Positions 45,799 through 56,191 of a stretch of 64,000 bases of DNA are shown piece after piece. The translations under genes and the position numbers were made by a program. The notes beneath the pieces were generated by a model. That model was not told the origin of the DNA and did no database searches. It saw only the letters and a list, made by a program, of their open reading frames with translations. This stretch comes from Shewanella sp. 10N.286.48.A6 (GTDB taxonomy: Bacteria; Pseudomonadota; Gammaproteobacteria; Enterobacterales; Shewanellaceae), in the NCBI RefSeq assembly GCF_002873135.1, contig NZ_MCVI01000028.1, positions 53,403-117,402 of the forward strand. Reading direction: 5' to 3'. Position 1 is the first letter of the stretch, and the number at the start of each line of letters is the position of its first letter.

Positions 45799-47403
45799 TC
45801 ATTTAACCTCTGGTGGGGTGGTAAATGAGTGATAAGGCGCAGGACTGGCAATAGTCCACTCTAACCCTTCAGCACCTTCCCATGGCTTATCCGCAGCTTT
45901 TTCGCCGCCCTTGATACATTTCAGTACCACAGCGAGGAAAATCAGTTGTGATAAACCAAAGGCAAAACCACCAATAGAGACAATTTGGTTTACGTCAGCA
46001 AATTGAATTGCATAGTCTGGAATACGACGTGGCATGCCTGCTAAGCCTAAAAAGTGCATTGGGAAAAACAGTACATTCACTGAAATAACACTGCACCAGA
46101 AATGCCAACGACCTAATGTTTCGCTATACATGTATCCTGTCCATTTCGGTAGCCAGTAATATGCTGCAGCCATAATGGAGAATACTGCGCCAGTCACCAG
46201 TACATAATGAAAATGCGCTACCACAAAGTAAGTATCATGGTATTGGAAATCCGCTGGGGTGATCGCTAGCATCAAGCCAGAGAAGCCACCGATGGTGAAT
46301 AAGATGATGAATGCAATGGCGAACAGCATCGGGGTTTCGAAGGTGATTGAGCCGCGCCACATAGTTGCAACCCAGTTAAACACTTTCACCCCAGTAGGCA
46401 CTGCGATTAACATGGTGCAGTACATGAAGAATAGCTCTGCAAATACTGGCATCCCGGTGGTGAACATGTGATGCGCCCAAACTAGGAAGGACAAAATCGC
46501 AATACTTGAGGTGGCGTATACCATGGAGGCATAACCGAAAAGCTTTTTACGGCTAAAGGTGGGAATAATGGCCGAGATAATCCCGAATGAAGGTAAAATC
46601 ATGATGTAGACTTCGGGGTGGCCAAAGAACCAGAAAATATGCTGGAACATCACAGGGTCGCCGCCGCCAGCAGCATCAAAGAAGCTGGTGGCAAAGTATT
46701 TATCAGTCAGTACCATGGTTACTACACCTGCCAATACCGGCATCACTGCTATTAGCAAGAAGGCGGTAATCAGCCAAGTCCAGACGAACAATGGCAGCTT
46801 CATCCAAGTCATACCCGGAGCACGCATATTAACAATGGTCACCACCACGTTAATAGCACCCATGATCGAGCTTATGCCCATAATGTGAACTGAGAACACA
46901 AATAATGCTGTGCTATCAGGGCTATAGGTTGTTGACAGTGGTGCATAGAAAGTCCAGCCAAAGTTGGGGCCTCCACCTTCCATAAATAGCGAGCTAAGTA
47001 GAATCGCAAACGCGAAAGGTAAAATCCAAAAGCTCCAGTTATTCATCCGCGGTAGTGCCATATCTGGCGCACCAATCATCATTGGAATGAGCCAGTTAGC
47101 TAAGCCGGTAAAGGCTGGCATGACTGCGCCAAATACCATAATCAAGCCATGGACTGTGGTCATTTGGTTAAAAAAGTTAGGTTCAACTAACTGTAAACCG
47201 GGTTGGAATAACTCAGCACGAATGACCATGGCCATTGCGCCGCCGGTTAAAAACATAATGAAACTAAACCACAGATACATTGAACCAATATCTTTATGGT
47301 TAGTGGTTAAAACCCAGCGCATAATGCCTTTTGGCGCCCCATGATGATGGTCATCATGGTGATCGTCGTGAGCGGCTGGTGAATCTTGTGTAATTGTGCT
47401 CAT
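45799..47403 (-). CDS. coxA: Cytochrome c oxidase subunit I
   Basis: 534 residues with twelve helices; the heme a / heme a3-CuB catalytic subunit that reduces oxygen and pumps protons. Seen: [31 protein letters not shown] (CuB His and the cross-linked Tyr), [12 protein letters not shown] (two CuB His), TVGGFSGL-like [24 protein letters not shown] (heme ligands). The N-terminus is unusually His/Asp-rich ([17 protein letters not shown]), a possible metal-binding tail. Follows coxB by nine bases. Confidence 0.97.
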   Translation of the reverse strand: MSTITQDSPAAHDDHHDDHHHGAPKGIMRWVLTTNHKDIGSMYLWFSFIMFLTGGAMAMVIRAELFQPGLQLVEPNFFNQMTTVHGLIMVFGAVMPAFTGLANWLIPMMIGAPDMALPRMNNWSFWILPFAFAILLSSLFMEGGGPNFGWTFYAPLSTTYSPDSTALFVFSVHIMGISSIMGAINVVVTIVNMRAPGMTWMKLPLFVWTWLITAFLLIAVMPVLAGVVTMVLTDKYFATSFFDAAGGGDPVMFQHIFWFFGHPEVYIMILPSFGIISAIIPTFSRKKLFGYASMVYATSSIAILSFLVWAHHMFTTGMPVFAELFFMYCTMLIAVPTGVKVFNWVATMWRGSITFETPMLFAIAFIILFTIGGFSGLMLAITPADFQYHDTYFVVAHFHYVLVTGAVFSIMAAAYYWLPKWTGYMYSETLGRWHFWCSVISVNVLFFPMHFLGLAGMPRRIPDYAIQFADVNQIVSIGGFAFGLSQLIFLAVVLKCIKGGEKAADKPWEGAEGLEWTIASPAPYHSFTTPPEVK

Positions 47404-47412
47404 TTTAATCCC

Positions 47413-49029
47413 TTACTTTCCGTGACCAACAACATCAGCAGCCTGAACTGCATCGCCAGAGTTATTACCCCAGGCATTTCGCTCATAAGTCACCACTGCA
47501 GCAAGCTGTTGTGGCGTAAGTAGCGAGTTAAATGCTTGCATTGCCGTGCCAGGTTTACCATTGATGACAATATTAAGATGATCCGTCACTGGACCGACGA
47601 TGAGTGGGCTGCCTACTAATGAAGGGAACGCGCCAGGTAAGCCAGTACCAGCAGCTTGGTGACATGCAGCGCAGCTAGTCATATAGACTTGCTCGCCCAT
47701 GGTCATTAACTCATCCATCGTCAAGTCATCCAATACCACAGCTTTAACTTCTGCTGCTTGTGTTGCCGCTTTAGTCACAGCTTGTGTTGCAGTGTCTTCA
47801 AGTTGTTCAGCTGTAGGTAAGCTTGCTGGTAAAGTCACAGGCGTTGACGTGTCTGCGGTAGAAGTGCCTGCACTAGGAGCGTCAGCAGTGGTTGGTGTAG
47901 CGCTAGAATTTGTCCCATTGCCACTCACATCAGCCGCTTGCACGGTATCGCCAGAGTCATTACCCCAAGCATTACGCTCATAAGTGACTACTGCAGCAAT
48001 TTCAGTTGCCGTTAGCTGCTTGGCAAACGCTTGCATCGCAGTGCCAGGCTTACCATTAACGACAATATCGATATGGCCAGACACTGGGCCTTTAATCATT
48101 GGACTGCCAATTAGGGAAGGGAAGACGCCAGGTAAACCAGCACCATTAGGTTGGTGGCAAGCCGCGCAGCGACCCATGTAGATTTGTTCGCCTTGGGCCA
48201 TTAACTCGTCATAGCTAAGGGTTTGGCTCAGTGAGGCTTGTGCAGCGGCTTTAGCATCAGCAGCAAATTGCTTTTGGTCGATTAGCCATTGGTCAAAGTC
48301 TGCTTCAGAAACGGCTTCAACAACAATAGGCATAAAGCCATGATCTTTACCGCATAGTTCGGCACATTGGCCTCGATAAGTACCTATTTTATCGATTTTA
48401 GTCCAAGCTTCATTGATGAAACCAGGATTTGCATCTTTTTTAACGGCAAATGCTGGTACCCACCAAGAGTGGATAACGTCATCCGAGGTCATTAAAAAAC
48501 GTACTTTACGATTTATTGGTAAAACCAGCGGCTTATCGACCTCTAAAAGATAGGTGTCGGTTTTATTTGCGGTGCCAGTAATTTGGTCTGCTGGGGTAGA
48601 TAATAAACTGAAAAACTCGACATCTTCATTGAAATAGCTGTAATGCCATTTCCATTGAGAGCCCGTCACTTTGACTGTCAGTTCAGCATCGCTGGGATCT
48701 TCCATAGCAATCAGCGTTTTTGTTGCTGGGATTGCCATGCCAATTAGGATTAGAAATGGCAATACTGTCCAAGCTATTTCAACCTTGGTACTGTCATGAA
48801 AGTCGGCTGCAACTGCACCCTTAGATTTTCTGTGATAGATCATGGAATAAATCATGATCCCAAAGACCACGACACCAATGGCGCAACAGATATACAAAAT
48901 AATCATATGCAGGTCGTAAACCTGGCCACTGATCTCTGTTACACCTTGAGTCATGTTTAAGGGCATCTCTGCCGCTGTGAGTGGGGTTGCAAGCAACGCC
49001 ACCATTAATCCGTACAACAATCGCTTCAC
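47413..49029 (-). CDS. coxB: Cytochrome c oxidase subunit II with two fused cytochrome c domains
   Basis: 538 residues. Signal, two membrane helices (40-63, 84-105), then the CuA domain with ligands H187, C222, E224, C226, H230 and M233 (YRGQCAELCGKDHGFM). Two class I cytochrome c domains follow, at about 272-369 and 436-535, each with CAACH (C288-H292; C453-H457) and axial Met in GTAMQAF (M332, M497). By eye they are about 70% identical, so the second arose by duplication. A Thr/Ser/Ala-rich linker of about 65 residues joins them. This is a caa3-type arrangement with an extra heme. First gene of the operon. Confidence 0.95.
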   Translation of the reverse strand: MKRLLYGLMVALLATPLTAAEMPLNMTQGVTEISGQVYDLHMIILYICCAIGVVVFGIMIYSMIYHRKSKGAVAADFHDSTKVEIAWTVLPFLILIGMAIPATKTLIAMEDPSDAELTVKVTGSQWKWHYSYFNEDVEFFSLLSTPADQITGTANKTDTYLLEVDKPLVLPINRKVRFLMTSDDVIHSWWVPAFAVKKDANPGFINEAWTKIDKIGTYRGQCAELCGKDHGFMPIVVEAVSEADFDQWLIDQKQFAADAKAAAQASLSQTLSYDELMAQGEQIYMGRCAACHQPNGAGLPGVFPSLIGSPMIKGPVSGHIDIVVNGKPGTAMQAFAKQLTATEIAAVVTYERNAWGNDSGDTVQAADVSGNGTNSSATPTTADAPSAGTSTADTSTPVTLPASLPTAEQLEDTATQAVTKAATQAAEVKAVVLDDLTMDELMTMGEQVYMTSCAACHQAAGTGLPGAFPSLVGSPLIVGPVTDHLNIVINGKPGTAMQAFNSLLTPQQLAAVVTYERNAWGNNSGDAVQAADVVGHGK

Positions 49030-49411
49030 AAGACTACTCCTCTGCTAATTGCGAATTGCAATTACAAAGAAAAGCCACACAGTAATACTCTGCTCTATGC
49101 AAACTTTTCATACCCGAAAAAGTTTGATCATTTCAAAGTACACGGTGGCTTTGAGCTTGAAAACTCAATTATGTTATTACGTTACGGTGCCACACTTGTA
49201 CCTAATACTGAACTTATCAATTATATTTGACGCTTTACATTCAAGGCTTTCTATACCGCACGGTACCAGCTCAATCTTTTAATAGCGTTTGTATCTTTTT
49301 GACATTTATTCTCGGCAGTACGATAAATTGTTACTACCTTGTTAACTACATTACTTGGAGATTAAATATTGATCAAGATCACTTTATCATCTAATTTGCT
49401 GAAAAAAGTGC
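49030..49411. promoter_or_regulatory. coxB promoter/leader region with hairpins and an FNR/CRP-like box
   Basis: A gene-free stretch of about 380 bases. TTGAT-CAAG-ATCAC at 49369-49382 matches nine of ten core bases of the FNR (EtrA/ArcA-type neighbourhood) palindrome and also resembles a CRP site. Two hairpins lie in what would be the coxB leader: CAAACTTTT/AAAAGTTTG (49100-49126) and TAATTGC/GCAATTA (49046-49064), the latter just before the ribosome site. Oxygen-linked control of the oxidase is plausible but unproven. A 77-codon plus-strand frame here is not convincing. Confidence 0.45.
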
Positions 49412-49447
49412 AAAAAAAAGCCCCTCAGCGTAGTGAAGGGCTTTTTT
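49412..49447 (-). terminator. Terminator of the lexA-sulA operon
   Basis: On the minus strand GCCC...GGGC with an inner TCA/TGA pairing forms an imperfect stem-loop followed by eight T residues, 12 bases after the sulA stop. A-runs on the other side make it partly bidirectional. Confidence 0.85.
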
Positions 49448-49459
49448 AGTCATATTTTA

Positions 49460-49966
49460 CTAGTGAAACGAGGTAAGGTTTACCCGAGTCGGTACTGCTA
49501 AAGTTTGCGTTAATGGGTCGCCTTCAGGTAAGTGAGTATTTACATCTTCAATGATAAGCCCTTGGGCTAAGGCATTTTTGGCAACCAATTGAATGCGGCG
49601 ATTGTCGCGGGCATCTAATGGTGGTGTCCAAGTAATTACTGCACTTGAAGTACCGTTAGTGAGCGCTTTTTCCATCGCCCACAGGGTTTCGACTTCATCT
49701 TTGGTGTGAACTAACAATACTCTGTCCATACGAACATTGGCATTAGCAAGAATTTGCTTATAACCGATATGCGGCGGATTAATCAGTACAATCCAACGGC
49801 CTTGCTGACTTAAAATGGCTAACTGACTGCATAATTGAGTCAATTCAGTTAAGCCTTGGTTTTGGGTGCGCTTGGTTTCAATCCCTTGTTTAGTGGGTAA
49901 GGGATCAGATGCCATATCTACCCATAATCCAGGGTGACGCGGTGCATTGCCTATTAATGTGTTCAT
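49460..49966 (-). CDS. sulA: SOS cell-division inhibitor SulA
   Basis: 168 residues. SulA binds FtsZ and blocks septation during DNA damage. The core is [55 protein letters not shown] and [15 protein letters not shown]. The ATG at 49966 overlaps the lexA stop (ATGA), and its ribosome site GGAGG is inside the last lexA codons, so translation is coupled to lexA. The lexA-sulA pairing is known from Pseudomonas and relatives rather than E. coli. A short, Lon-type degradable tail cannot be judged from sequence. Confidence 0.9.
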   Translation of the reverse strand: MNTLIGNAPRHPGLWVDMASDPLPTKQGIETKRTQNQGLTELTQLCSQLAILSQQGRWIVLINPPHIGYKQILANANVRMDRVLLVHTKDEVETLWAMEKALTNGTSSAVITWTPPLDARDNRRIQLVAKNALAQGLIIEDVNTHLPEGDPLTQTLAVPTRVNLTSFH

Positions 49967-50580
49967 AACCAACCTCCATTACGAATAACGCCAACAGCAA
50001 GCCCTTCAATCGTTAGGTTTTGGCAACTTAAATCAACTTTAATCGGCTCATATTCTGCATTTTCAGCATGTAAATAAATAATATTGCCTTTCTTTTCAAA
50101 TCTTTTCACGGTTACATCGTCTTCAAGACGTGCCACTACAACTTGACCATTGGTGGCAGTTTGCATTTTATGCACTGCTAATAAGTCGCCCTCTAAAATA
50201 CCAATGTCTTTCATACTGTCGCCTCGAACGCGTAGTAAGAAATTAGCATTGGGCTTAAACATTTCTGGGTCAACTTGGAAATACTGTTCAACATGCTCTT
50301 GAGCAAGGATAGGTTCACCTGCAGCAACTTGGCCGATAAGTGGTAAGCCTGCTTCAACTTCCTCCTCCACCTGCACCATGCGGATCCCGCGAGAGGTACC
50401 AGGAATAATTTCAATACAGCCTTTTTTTGCCAGTGCTTTTAAGTGTTCTTCAGCGGCATTGGCGCTTTTGAAGCCTAATCGAGTTGCAATTTCTGCACGA
50501 GTTGGCGGCATACCTGTTTCGGCGATATTACATTTAATTAGCTCTAATATTTCAGCTTGGCGTGGCGTTAAAGGTCTCAT
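49963..50580 (-). CDS. lexA: LexA repressor
   Basis: 205 residues. N-terminal winged HTH ([39 protein letters not shown]) binds SOS boxes. Self-cleavage site A87-G88 (QVAAGEP), catalytic S122 (GDSMKD) and K159 (TVKRF). RecA filaments trigger cleavage and induce the regulon. Its own promoter carries two LexA boxes, giving autoregulation. It forms an operon with sulA. Confidence 0.97.
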   Translation of the reverse strand: MRPLTPRQAEILELIKCNIAETGMPPTRAEIATRLGFKSANAAEEHLKALAKKGCIEIIPGTSRGIRMVQVEEEVEAGLPLIGQVAAGEPILAQEHVEQYFQVDPEMFKPNANFLLRVRGDSMKDIGILEGDLLAVHKMQTATNGQVVVARLEDDVTVKRFEKKGNIIYLHAENAEYEPIKVDLSCQNLTIEGLAVGVIRNGGWL

Positions 50581-50588
50581 ATTGATTC

Positions 50589-50604
50589 CTGTTTTTTTAT
50601 ACAG
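50589..50604 (-). promoter_or_regulatory. LexA (SOS) box 1 of lexA
   Basis: CTGTTTTTTTATACAG fits CTGT-N8-ACAG exactly. It sits 8 bases before the lexA start codon region, over the transcription start. Confidence 0.92.
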
Positions 50605-50607
50605 TGA

Positions 50608-50623
50608 CTGTCATTATATACAG
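50608..50623 (-). promoter_or_regulatory. LexA (SOS) box 2 of lexA, overlapping the -10 element
   Basis: CTGTCATTATATACAG fits CTGT-N8-ACAG exactly and is three bases from box 1. On the minus strand the -10 element TATAAT (complement of 50613-50618) lies inside it. The -35 TTGCGC (complement of 50635-50640) is 16 bases further upstream. Bound LexA would block RNA polymerase directly. Confidence 0.92.
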
Positions 50624-50795
50624 TATCGGTGGTCGCGCAAGTATTAACCAAATTAATTTAACTATTATCATCTAATTCTTGTTGGCTATATATGGGGGCA
50701 CGGTTAAGTATATGTAATTTAATTATTTAGTTTATGAAGGTAAGTCAGCTTTTTAAACCGATGAAATTGGCTATTTCTCACATCGTTTGTTTAAA

Positions 50796-50811
50796 CAGTA
50801 TATTTATACAG
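50796..50811. promoter_or_regulatory. Degenerate LexA-like box upstream of plsB
   Basis: CAGTATATTTATACAG differs from CTGT-N8-ACAG at two of the four left-arm bases but has the AT-rich centre and a perfect right arm. It lies about 150 bases before plsB in the region shared with lexA. It could be a weak third SOS site or chance. Confidence 0.3.
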
Positions 50812-50958
50812 TAGTGTTGATTGAAAATAGGTTGGTTGTTATTCGGATATGGCTATTTTTACTGAACAAATATTCTCTGTATAGACCCTTGTTAGTGAAA
50901 CTGAACCATTATCTGGTATTCTATGGCCAATTAATTGATGTTGAATATGCGAACACTC

Positions 50959-53379
50959 ATGTTAAAACCTGACTCAATCATAGCAAAATCATTACGTTGG
51001 ATTCAAAAACTGATGGTGCACACGGTTGTTGTGCCTGAAGATCCCTTTGCCGATCTGAACTTAGACCCAGATAAACCAGTGGTCTATGTGATGAAGACAG
51101 AATCACTCAGTGATATTGCGGCATTAAATGAAGTGACCGCCAAATATGGCTTACCGAGCCCTTATGAGCGACTAGACGTTGATGGCTTAAATACCCCTAG
51201 AATTGTGTGTATTGAAGGTCGTAAGCCTCTATTTGGCAAGCGTTTAAGTGGCGAAAAATTTGTTGATAACTTCACCAGCTTATTAGCCTTACATAAAAAA
51301 AATGATCAACTTGATATTCAATTGGTGCCAGTGAGTCTGTATTGGGGACGTATCCCTGGTAAAGAAGATGACACCATGACCGCAGCCGTATTTGAGCGTG
51401 AAAACCCGACCTGGTTACGTAAATGGTTGATGATTTTGTTCTTAGGTCGCCATAGCTTTATTCAATTTTCAAATGCTATGTCGCTACGTTATATGGCTGA
51501 TGAACACGGCACTGATGTCAGTATTGCGCATAAACTTATCCGTGTGGCGCGAGTGCACTTTAGACGCCAACGTAAAGTGATGACAGGCCCACAACTGCCA
51601 AATCGTCAGGCAATGTTCAACTCATTATTAAAGTCTGATGCCATTGCTCAAGCGATAAAAGAAGAAGCGCTTAATAAAAAAATTCCTGAAGACAAAGCCC
51701 GCGAAAAAGCGATTCAGTATTTAGATGAAATTGCAGCGGATTACTCAGACAGCTTAGTGCGTATTGCTGAGCGCTTTCTTACTTGGTTGTGGAATAAGTT
51801 ATACAGCGGTATTAGCATTAAAAGCGCTGAAAAAGTGCGTAAGCTGCATCATGATGGTCACGAAATTGTCTATGTGCCTTGCCATCGTAGCCACATGGAT
51901 TACCTACTGCTGTCGTATATTTTGTATTACCAAGGCATGGTGCCGCCGCATATTGCCGCCGGTATTAATTTAAACTTTTGGCCAGCAGGCCCTATGTTCC
52001 GCCGTGGTGGTGCTTTCTTTATTCGTCGTAGCTTTAACGGTAATAAACTTTATACCGCAGTGTTTCGTGAGTATTTAGATCAGTTATTTGCTAAAGGCTA
52101 TTCGGTTGAATACTTCACCGAAGGTGGTCGTTCTCGTACCGGTCGTTTATTAGCGCCTAAGACCGGCATGTTAGCGATGACAGTTAACTGTGTACTGCGG
52201 GGCATTGAACGCCCAGTAACCTTAGTGCCAGTTTATCTTGGTTATGATCATGTGATGGAAGTGTCCACCTATCATAAAGAGTTAAGCGGTAAGAAAAAGC
52301 AAAAAGAATCAGTGTGGCAGGTCTTTGGTGCGCTGCGTAAATTAGGCAACTTTGGCCAAGGTTACGTTAACTTTGGCGAGCCAATCAATGTGCAGCAATT
52401 TTTAAATCAACAATCGCCAAATTGGCGTGAAGAAATTGCTCAAGATCCGGATCAAAAGCCATCATGGTTAACGCCAGCAGTAAATGTATTGGCCAATAAA
52501 GTGATGACTAACATCAATGGCGCCGCCGCAGCGAGTTCGGTGACATTAGCAAGTATGGCGCTGCTGGCTTCAGAGCAAAACGCCCTGCAGCGCAGTGAGC
52601 TTGAAACCCAGCTAGACCTCTACCTGAAAATCTTAAAGGATGTTCCTTATACTGAGTATGCGTCGGTGGCTGAGGGCTCAGCTCATGACCTAGTTGAGCA
52701 ATGTTTGTCGCTGAATAAATTTACCTCAACCACAGATGCCATCGGCGAAATTATCGCAATTGAAGATAGCTCAGTGATTGCGATGAGCTATTATCGCAAT
52801 AACATAATTCATCTAATGGCAGTGCCTTCATTAATCGCCAGTTGCTTGGTGCAATATGAAGAATTTAGCCGAGAAAAAATCCAGCAAATTGTTAATGATT
52901 TTTACCCATTATTGAAAGCTGAGCTGTTTATGGGCATTGAAGATTTAAGTGCCTATGTGGATCAAGTGCTTGATTTGTTTGTTGAACAAAAGCTAATTTC
53001 CGGTAGCGATCACTTTGAAGTCAATCAAAGTAATGTCACTCAGTTAATGTTATTGTCCGCCACGGTCAGTGAGACCCTACAGCGTTACGCGATTATCTTT
53101 AATTTACTGGCTTACAAACCAGAAATTGAGCGTTCTGATTTAGAAAGCGCCAGCCATTTATTGGCTCAGCGTTTAGGTGCTTTACATGGAATTACTGCGC
53201 CTGAGTTTTATGATAAAAAGCTCTACAATAATTTGAGTGTGAAATTAAAAGAATTAGGGTATTTATCCGCTAACGATAATCAATTTGAAGTCATCCGAAT
53301 ACGTGATCATGCCAATGGTATGCTGCGTTTATCTGTTCGAAAAACCATTGTTGATAGTGTCACAATGGAACATGGGTAA
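50959..53379 (+). CDS. plsB: Glycerol-3-phosphate acyltransferase PlsB
   Basis: 806 residues, the normal PlsB length. Inner-membrane-associated enzyme that makes 1-acyl-glycerol-3-phosphate, the first step in phospholipid synthesis. Acyltransferase motifs: [10 protein letters not shown] (HX4D), [16 protein letters not shown] and TLVPVYLGY. The start at 50959 ([17 protein letters not shown]) is chosen from alignment with the Shewanella PlsB N-terminus as I remember it; in-frame ATGs at 50938 and 50947 are possible, and none has a strong ribosome site. Divergent from lexA. Confidence 0.95.
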   Translation: MLKPDSIIAKSLRWIQKLMVHTVVVPEDPFADLNLDPDKPVVYVMKTESLSDIAALNEVTAKYGLPSPYERLDVDGLNTPRIVCIEGRKPLFGKRLSGEKFVDNFTSLLALHKKNDQLDIQLVPVSLYWGRIPGKEDDTMTAAVFERENPTWLRKWLMILFLGRHSFIQFSNAMSLRYMADEHGTDVSIAHKLIRVARVHFRRQRKVMTGPQLPNRQAMFNSLLKSDAIAQAIKEEALNKKIPEDKAREKAIQYLDEIAADYSDSLVRIAERFLTWLWNKLYSGISIKSAEKVRKLHHDGHEIVYVPCHRSHMDYLLLSYILYYQGMVPPHIAAGINLNFWPAGPMFRRGGAFFIRRSFNGNKLYTAVFREYLDQLFAKGYSVEYFTEGGRSRTGRLLAPKTGMLAMTVNCVLRGIERPVTLVPVYLGYDHVMEVSTYHKELSGKKKQKESVWQVFGALRKLGNFGQGYVNFGEPINVQQFLNQQSPNWREEIAQDPDQKPSWLTPAVNVLANKVMTNINGAAAASSVTLASMALLASEQNALQRSELETQLDLYLKILKDVPYTEYASVAEGSAHDLVEQCLSLNKFTSTTDAIGEIIAIEDSSVIAMSYYRNNIIHLMAVPSLIASCLVQYEEFSREKIQQIVNDFYPLLKAELFMGIEDLSAYVDQVLDLFVEQKLISGSDHFEVNQSNVTQLMLLSATVSETLQRYAIIFNLLAYKPEIERSDLESASHLLAQRLGALHGITAPEFYDKKLYNNLSVKLKELGYLSANDNQFEVIRIRDHANGMLRLSVRKTIVDSVTMEHG

Positions 53380-53390
53380 TAACTAATTTT

Positions 53391-54635
53391 ATGAGTTCGA
53401 CACAATCTCAACCGCAAAATAAATCCTTATTGGGCGGTGCTATGATCATCGCCGGTACCACAGTCGGTGCTGGTATGTTTTCTTTGCCTGTGGTCAGTGC
53501 AGGCATGTGGTTTGGCTATTCATTAGTCATGTTAATTGGTATTTGGTTTTGTATGCTGGTGTCAGGTCTGATGCTACTTGAAACCAATTTGCATTTTAAA
53601 CCCGGTGACAGTTTTGACACCTTAACTAAGGTAACCTTAGGCCAGTTTTGGCGGATTATTAACGGGTTATCTATTGCTTTTGTGTTGTACATCCTGACCT
53701 ATGCTTACATCAGTGGTGGTGGCTCGATTGTTAATCACACCCTTGCGGGGATGGGGATTAACTTACCTCAACCGATCGCAGGGTTAGTGTTTGCCGTCGT
53801 ACTTGCTGCAGTGGTGATCATCAGTACCAAAGCGGTTGATCGCATTACCACCATTATGATTGGCGGGATGTTAATTACCTTTTTTCTCGCCATCGGAAAT
53901 CTGCTGATTGATATTGATAGCGCAAAATTATTAATGCCAGATGGTGAGGCGAGTTTCTCGCCTTATATTTTAGCGGCGCTACCTTTTGGGCTGGCCAGTT
54001 TTGGTTACCACGGCAATGTGCCAAGCCTAGTTAAGTATTACGGCAAACAACCTAAAGTGATTTTAAAAGCCATCTTTATTGGTACGTTTATCGCCTTAGT
54101 TATTTACAGCTGTTGGTTAGTGGCAACCATGGGCAACATTCCCCGTAGTCAGTTCAGCGACATTATTGCCCAGGGCGGCAATATGGGTGTGTTAGTGGGC
54201 GCTCTGTCAGATGTGATGGCGAGTAAATGGCTTAATACCATGTTGACCTTGTTTGCTAATCTTGCTGTGGCGTCATCATTCTTAGGGGTGACCTTAGGCT
54301 TGTTTGATTATCTAGCTGACTTATTTGGCTTTGAAGAAAGCAATAATGGCCGCATTAAAACAGCTGCGATCACCTTTATCCCGCCGACAGTATTAGGTTT
54401 GTTATTCCCTAATGGTTTCTTGATTGCCATTGGCTTTGCGGCATTAGCGGCGACCATTTGGGCGGCGATAGTGCCAGCCATGATGGCATACAAATCGCGC
54501 AAAATGTTCCCTGATGAGAAGAGCTTTAGAGTCCCAGGTGGTACGCCATTGATTGTGGTGATTATTGCATTCGGTGTCATCACCGGCGCATGTCATTTGT
54601 TGGCGATGGCTGATTTACTGCCAGTTTATAAATAA
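53391..54635 (+). CDS. Aromatic amino acid permease (Mtr/TyrP/TnaB family)
   Basis: 414 residues with eleven predicted helices. The N-terminal signature of the HAAAP family is seen: [26 protein letters not shown] (residues 13-38), followed by [19 protein letters not shown] and [22 protein letters not shown]. Proton-driven uptake of tyrosine or tryptophan is expected; the exact substrate cannot be told. It starts 11 bases after plsB and probably shares its transcript, with a terminator beyond its stop. Confidence 0.9.
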   Translation: MSSTQSQPQNKSLLGGAMIIAGTTVGAGMFSLPVVSAGMWFGYSLVMLIGIWFCMLVSGLMLLETNLHFKPGDSFDTLTKVTLGQFWRIINGLSIAFVLYILTYAYISGGGSIVNHTLAGMGINLPQPIAGLVFAVVLAAVVIISTKAVDRITTIMIGGMLITFFLAIGNLLIDIDSAKLLMPDGEASFSPYILAALPFGLASFGYHGNVPSLVKYYGKQPKVILKAIFIGTFIALVIYSCWLVATMGNIPRSQFSDIIAQGGNMGVLVGALSDVMASKWLNTMLTLFANLAVASSFLGVTLGLFDYLADLFGFEESNNGRIKTAAITFIPPTVLGLLFPNGFLIAIGFAALAATIWAAIVPAMMAYKSRKMFPDEKSFRVPGGTPLIVVIIAFGVITGACHLLAMADLLPVYK

Positions 54636-54680
54636 TACTTTAGCTAGATAAAGTGGTGTTTAAACACCGAAATGACCTCC

Positions 54681-54707
54681 AAAAAGCCCTTTGAAAAGGG
54701 CTTTTTT
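54681..54707 (+). terminator. Rho-independent terminator of plsB-permease
   Basis: AAAAAGCCCTTT and AAAGGGCTTTTT pair around a two- to four-base loop, followed by six T. It is 45 bases after the permease stop. Confidence 0.92.
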
Positions 54708-54710
54708 ATG

Positions 54711-55002
54711 GGCGTTTTCTAGCAAGTAAGGATGTGACTGTTAGCATTTTGACTAAAGGTGTGTGTAATTTACGACTTGTGACCGATAGTGACTAGCCAT
54801 GGCTTGCTGATATTGTTGTCTATATAAGGCTATGATTTTAGGTTGTATTTATTATTTAAATATCATTTTTTATACGAATAACCAACCATTATTGCCAACT
54901 CGACTTTAGCTTTAAAAGTGTCTTAACTTAAAGAGTGTTGTCATTTAGGTTCAGCTTAAACCTTTATTCTTATAAGTCATTATCAACAGCAGGGTGAGGT
55001 GT
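54711..55002. other. Gene-free interval before the VOC gene
   Basis: About 290 bases without a credible ORF, AT-rich. It presumably holds the promoter of the VOC gene. No recognised operator or hairpin was found. Confidence 0.4.
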
Positions 55003-55800
55003 ATGAAGGTGTCACACTATAAACAAGGGCAACCTTGTTGGGTCGAACTTGCCAGTCATGATTGGTATGCCGCGAAAGCATTCTACCAAAGCCTATTTCA
55101 GTGGCAGGCTGATGATATGCCCATGCCTGAGGGTCATTACACTATGTTGCAGTTAGCGGGTGATGACATTGCGGCTATGTATCAAATGCCCAAAGAGATG
55201 GAGAGTTTGCCAACCCATTGGCAGCTTTATTTTGCCGTTGATGATGTTGAGGCGACAATTAAAGCCATTAGGCTTGCGGGTGGACAAATTATTGCAGGCC
55301 CTCACTCTGTTGGTGATTCAGGGATTATAGCTGTGTGCCAAGATCCTGATGGCGCACGATTTTCAATCTGGCAGGCCATTAACCATATCGGCATTAAGCG
55401 CTCATTTGAGCCCAATACTTTGTGCTGGGTTGAATATATGTGCCGCGATCTGGCCACATCAACCGATTTTTATACCCAAGCGCTTGGCTTTGAGACTAAC
55501 AACCTTGATATGTCTTCAATGGGCATAGCTGATTACGTGCAATGGCTGGTGGATAAGCAAGCCATTGGCGGTATGATGCAAATGACGTCCGAGTGGGGTG
55601 ATACCCCGCCCCATTGGATGCTGTATTTTAGTGTGCAAGATTGTGATGCTATGGCTCAAGATGCCGAAGCTCTAGGCGGGCGAATTTGTGTCCCGCCTAC
55701 GGATATTCCGGATGTGGGTCGTTTTGCGGTGATTGATGATCCCCAAGGCGGCACTTTTTCAATTATTGCATTGACCGAGGTAGCGTCTGAAGTAGAATAA
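55003..55800 (+). CDS. Two-domain VOC (glyoxalase/bleomycin-resistance fold) protein
   Basis: 265 residues. Two VOC modules in tandem: about 8-125 (CWVELASHDWYAAKAFYQSLFQW ... DPDGARFSIWQ) and 138-255 (CWVEYMCRDLATSTDFYTQALGFE ... DDPQGGTFSIIAL). Proteins of this kind, similar to hydroxylase-associated CFP32-type proteins, are metal-dependent or substrate-binding cytoplasmic proteins without a clear reaction. The ATG at 55003 has GAGG immediately upstream; an in-frame GTG at 54994 lies in the ribosome site. The next gene follows after 41 bases. Confidence 0.85.
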   Translation: MKVSHYKQGQPCWVELASHDWYAAKAFYQSLFQWQADDMPMPEGHYTMLQLAGDDIAAMYQMPKEMESLPTHWQLYFAVDDVEATIKAIRLAGGQIIAGPHSVGDSGIIAVCQDPDGARFSIWQAINHIGIKRSFEPNTLCWVEYMCRDLATSTDFYTQALGFETNNLDMSSMGIADYVQWLVDKQAIGGMMQMTSEWGDTPPHWMLYFSVQDCDAMAQDAEALGGRICVPPTDIPDVGRFAVIDDPQGGTFSIIALTEVASEVE

Positions 55801-55841
55801 TTGCTTGAAAGTTAAACTGTAAATCTAATCAAGGAAGACTT

Positions 55842-56108
55842 ATGACACTCACAAAGGACGAAAAACTCGCGGTAATTCAAAAGAAAATGACCATGGTGGC
55901 AGTCATTGATTTTCCTGGCACGTTATTAATGGCGGCGGGTTTATATGGCTTGTTTGCAGGTTTTGATACAGCGGCTTATCCGATGCTGGCGAAGCCAATA
56001 CTGCTGTTTGCTATGGTTGGAGTCGGAGGTTGTATTATGGTTTGGGGTCTTTTAAGGATGATGCAACTGGCACGAGAAAAGCAAGGCGTACTCAGTGAAC
56101 CAAGCTAA
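55842..56108 (+). CDS. Small membrane protein of unknown function
   Basis: 88 residues. Two hydrophobic helices, about 20-41 (AVIDFPGTLLMAAGLYGLFAG) and 50-71 (PILLFAMVGVGGCIMVWGLLRMM), with charged ends. AAGGAAG precedes the ATG by 5 bases. It is probably co-transcribed with the VOC gene. Family not recognised. Confidence 0.75.
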   Translation: MTLTKDEKLAVIQKKMTMVAVIDFPGTLLMAAGLYGLFAGFDTAAYPMLAKPILLFAMVGVGGCIMVWGLLRMMQLAREKQGVLSEPS

Positions 56109-56140
56109 CAAGCTTATATTCAGCTTGTGGCTTTATAGAT

Positions 56141-56167
56141 AAAAAGGCGCCTTAAGCGCCTTTTTTT
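56141..56167. terminator. Bidirectional terminator between the small membrane gene and cusA
   Basis: AAAAAGGCGC (56141-56150) pairs with GCGCCTTTTT (56156-56165) around CTTAA, with a T-run of seven on the plus strand and an A-run on the other. The two genes converge here. Confidence 0.93.
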
Positions 56168-56191
56168 GTGTTTATGAGTGACTTTGTAAAC

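Noticed and set aside
49049..49282. 77-codon plus-strand frame upstream of coxB
   Set aside because: No ribosome site, unusual composition, and it overlaps the coxB leader hairpins; no family recognised.
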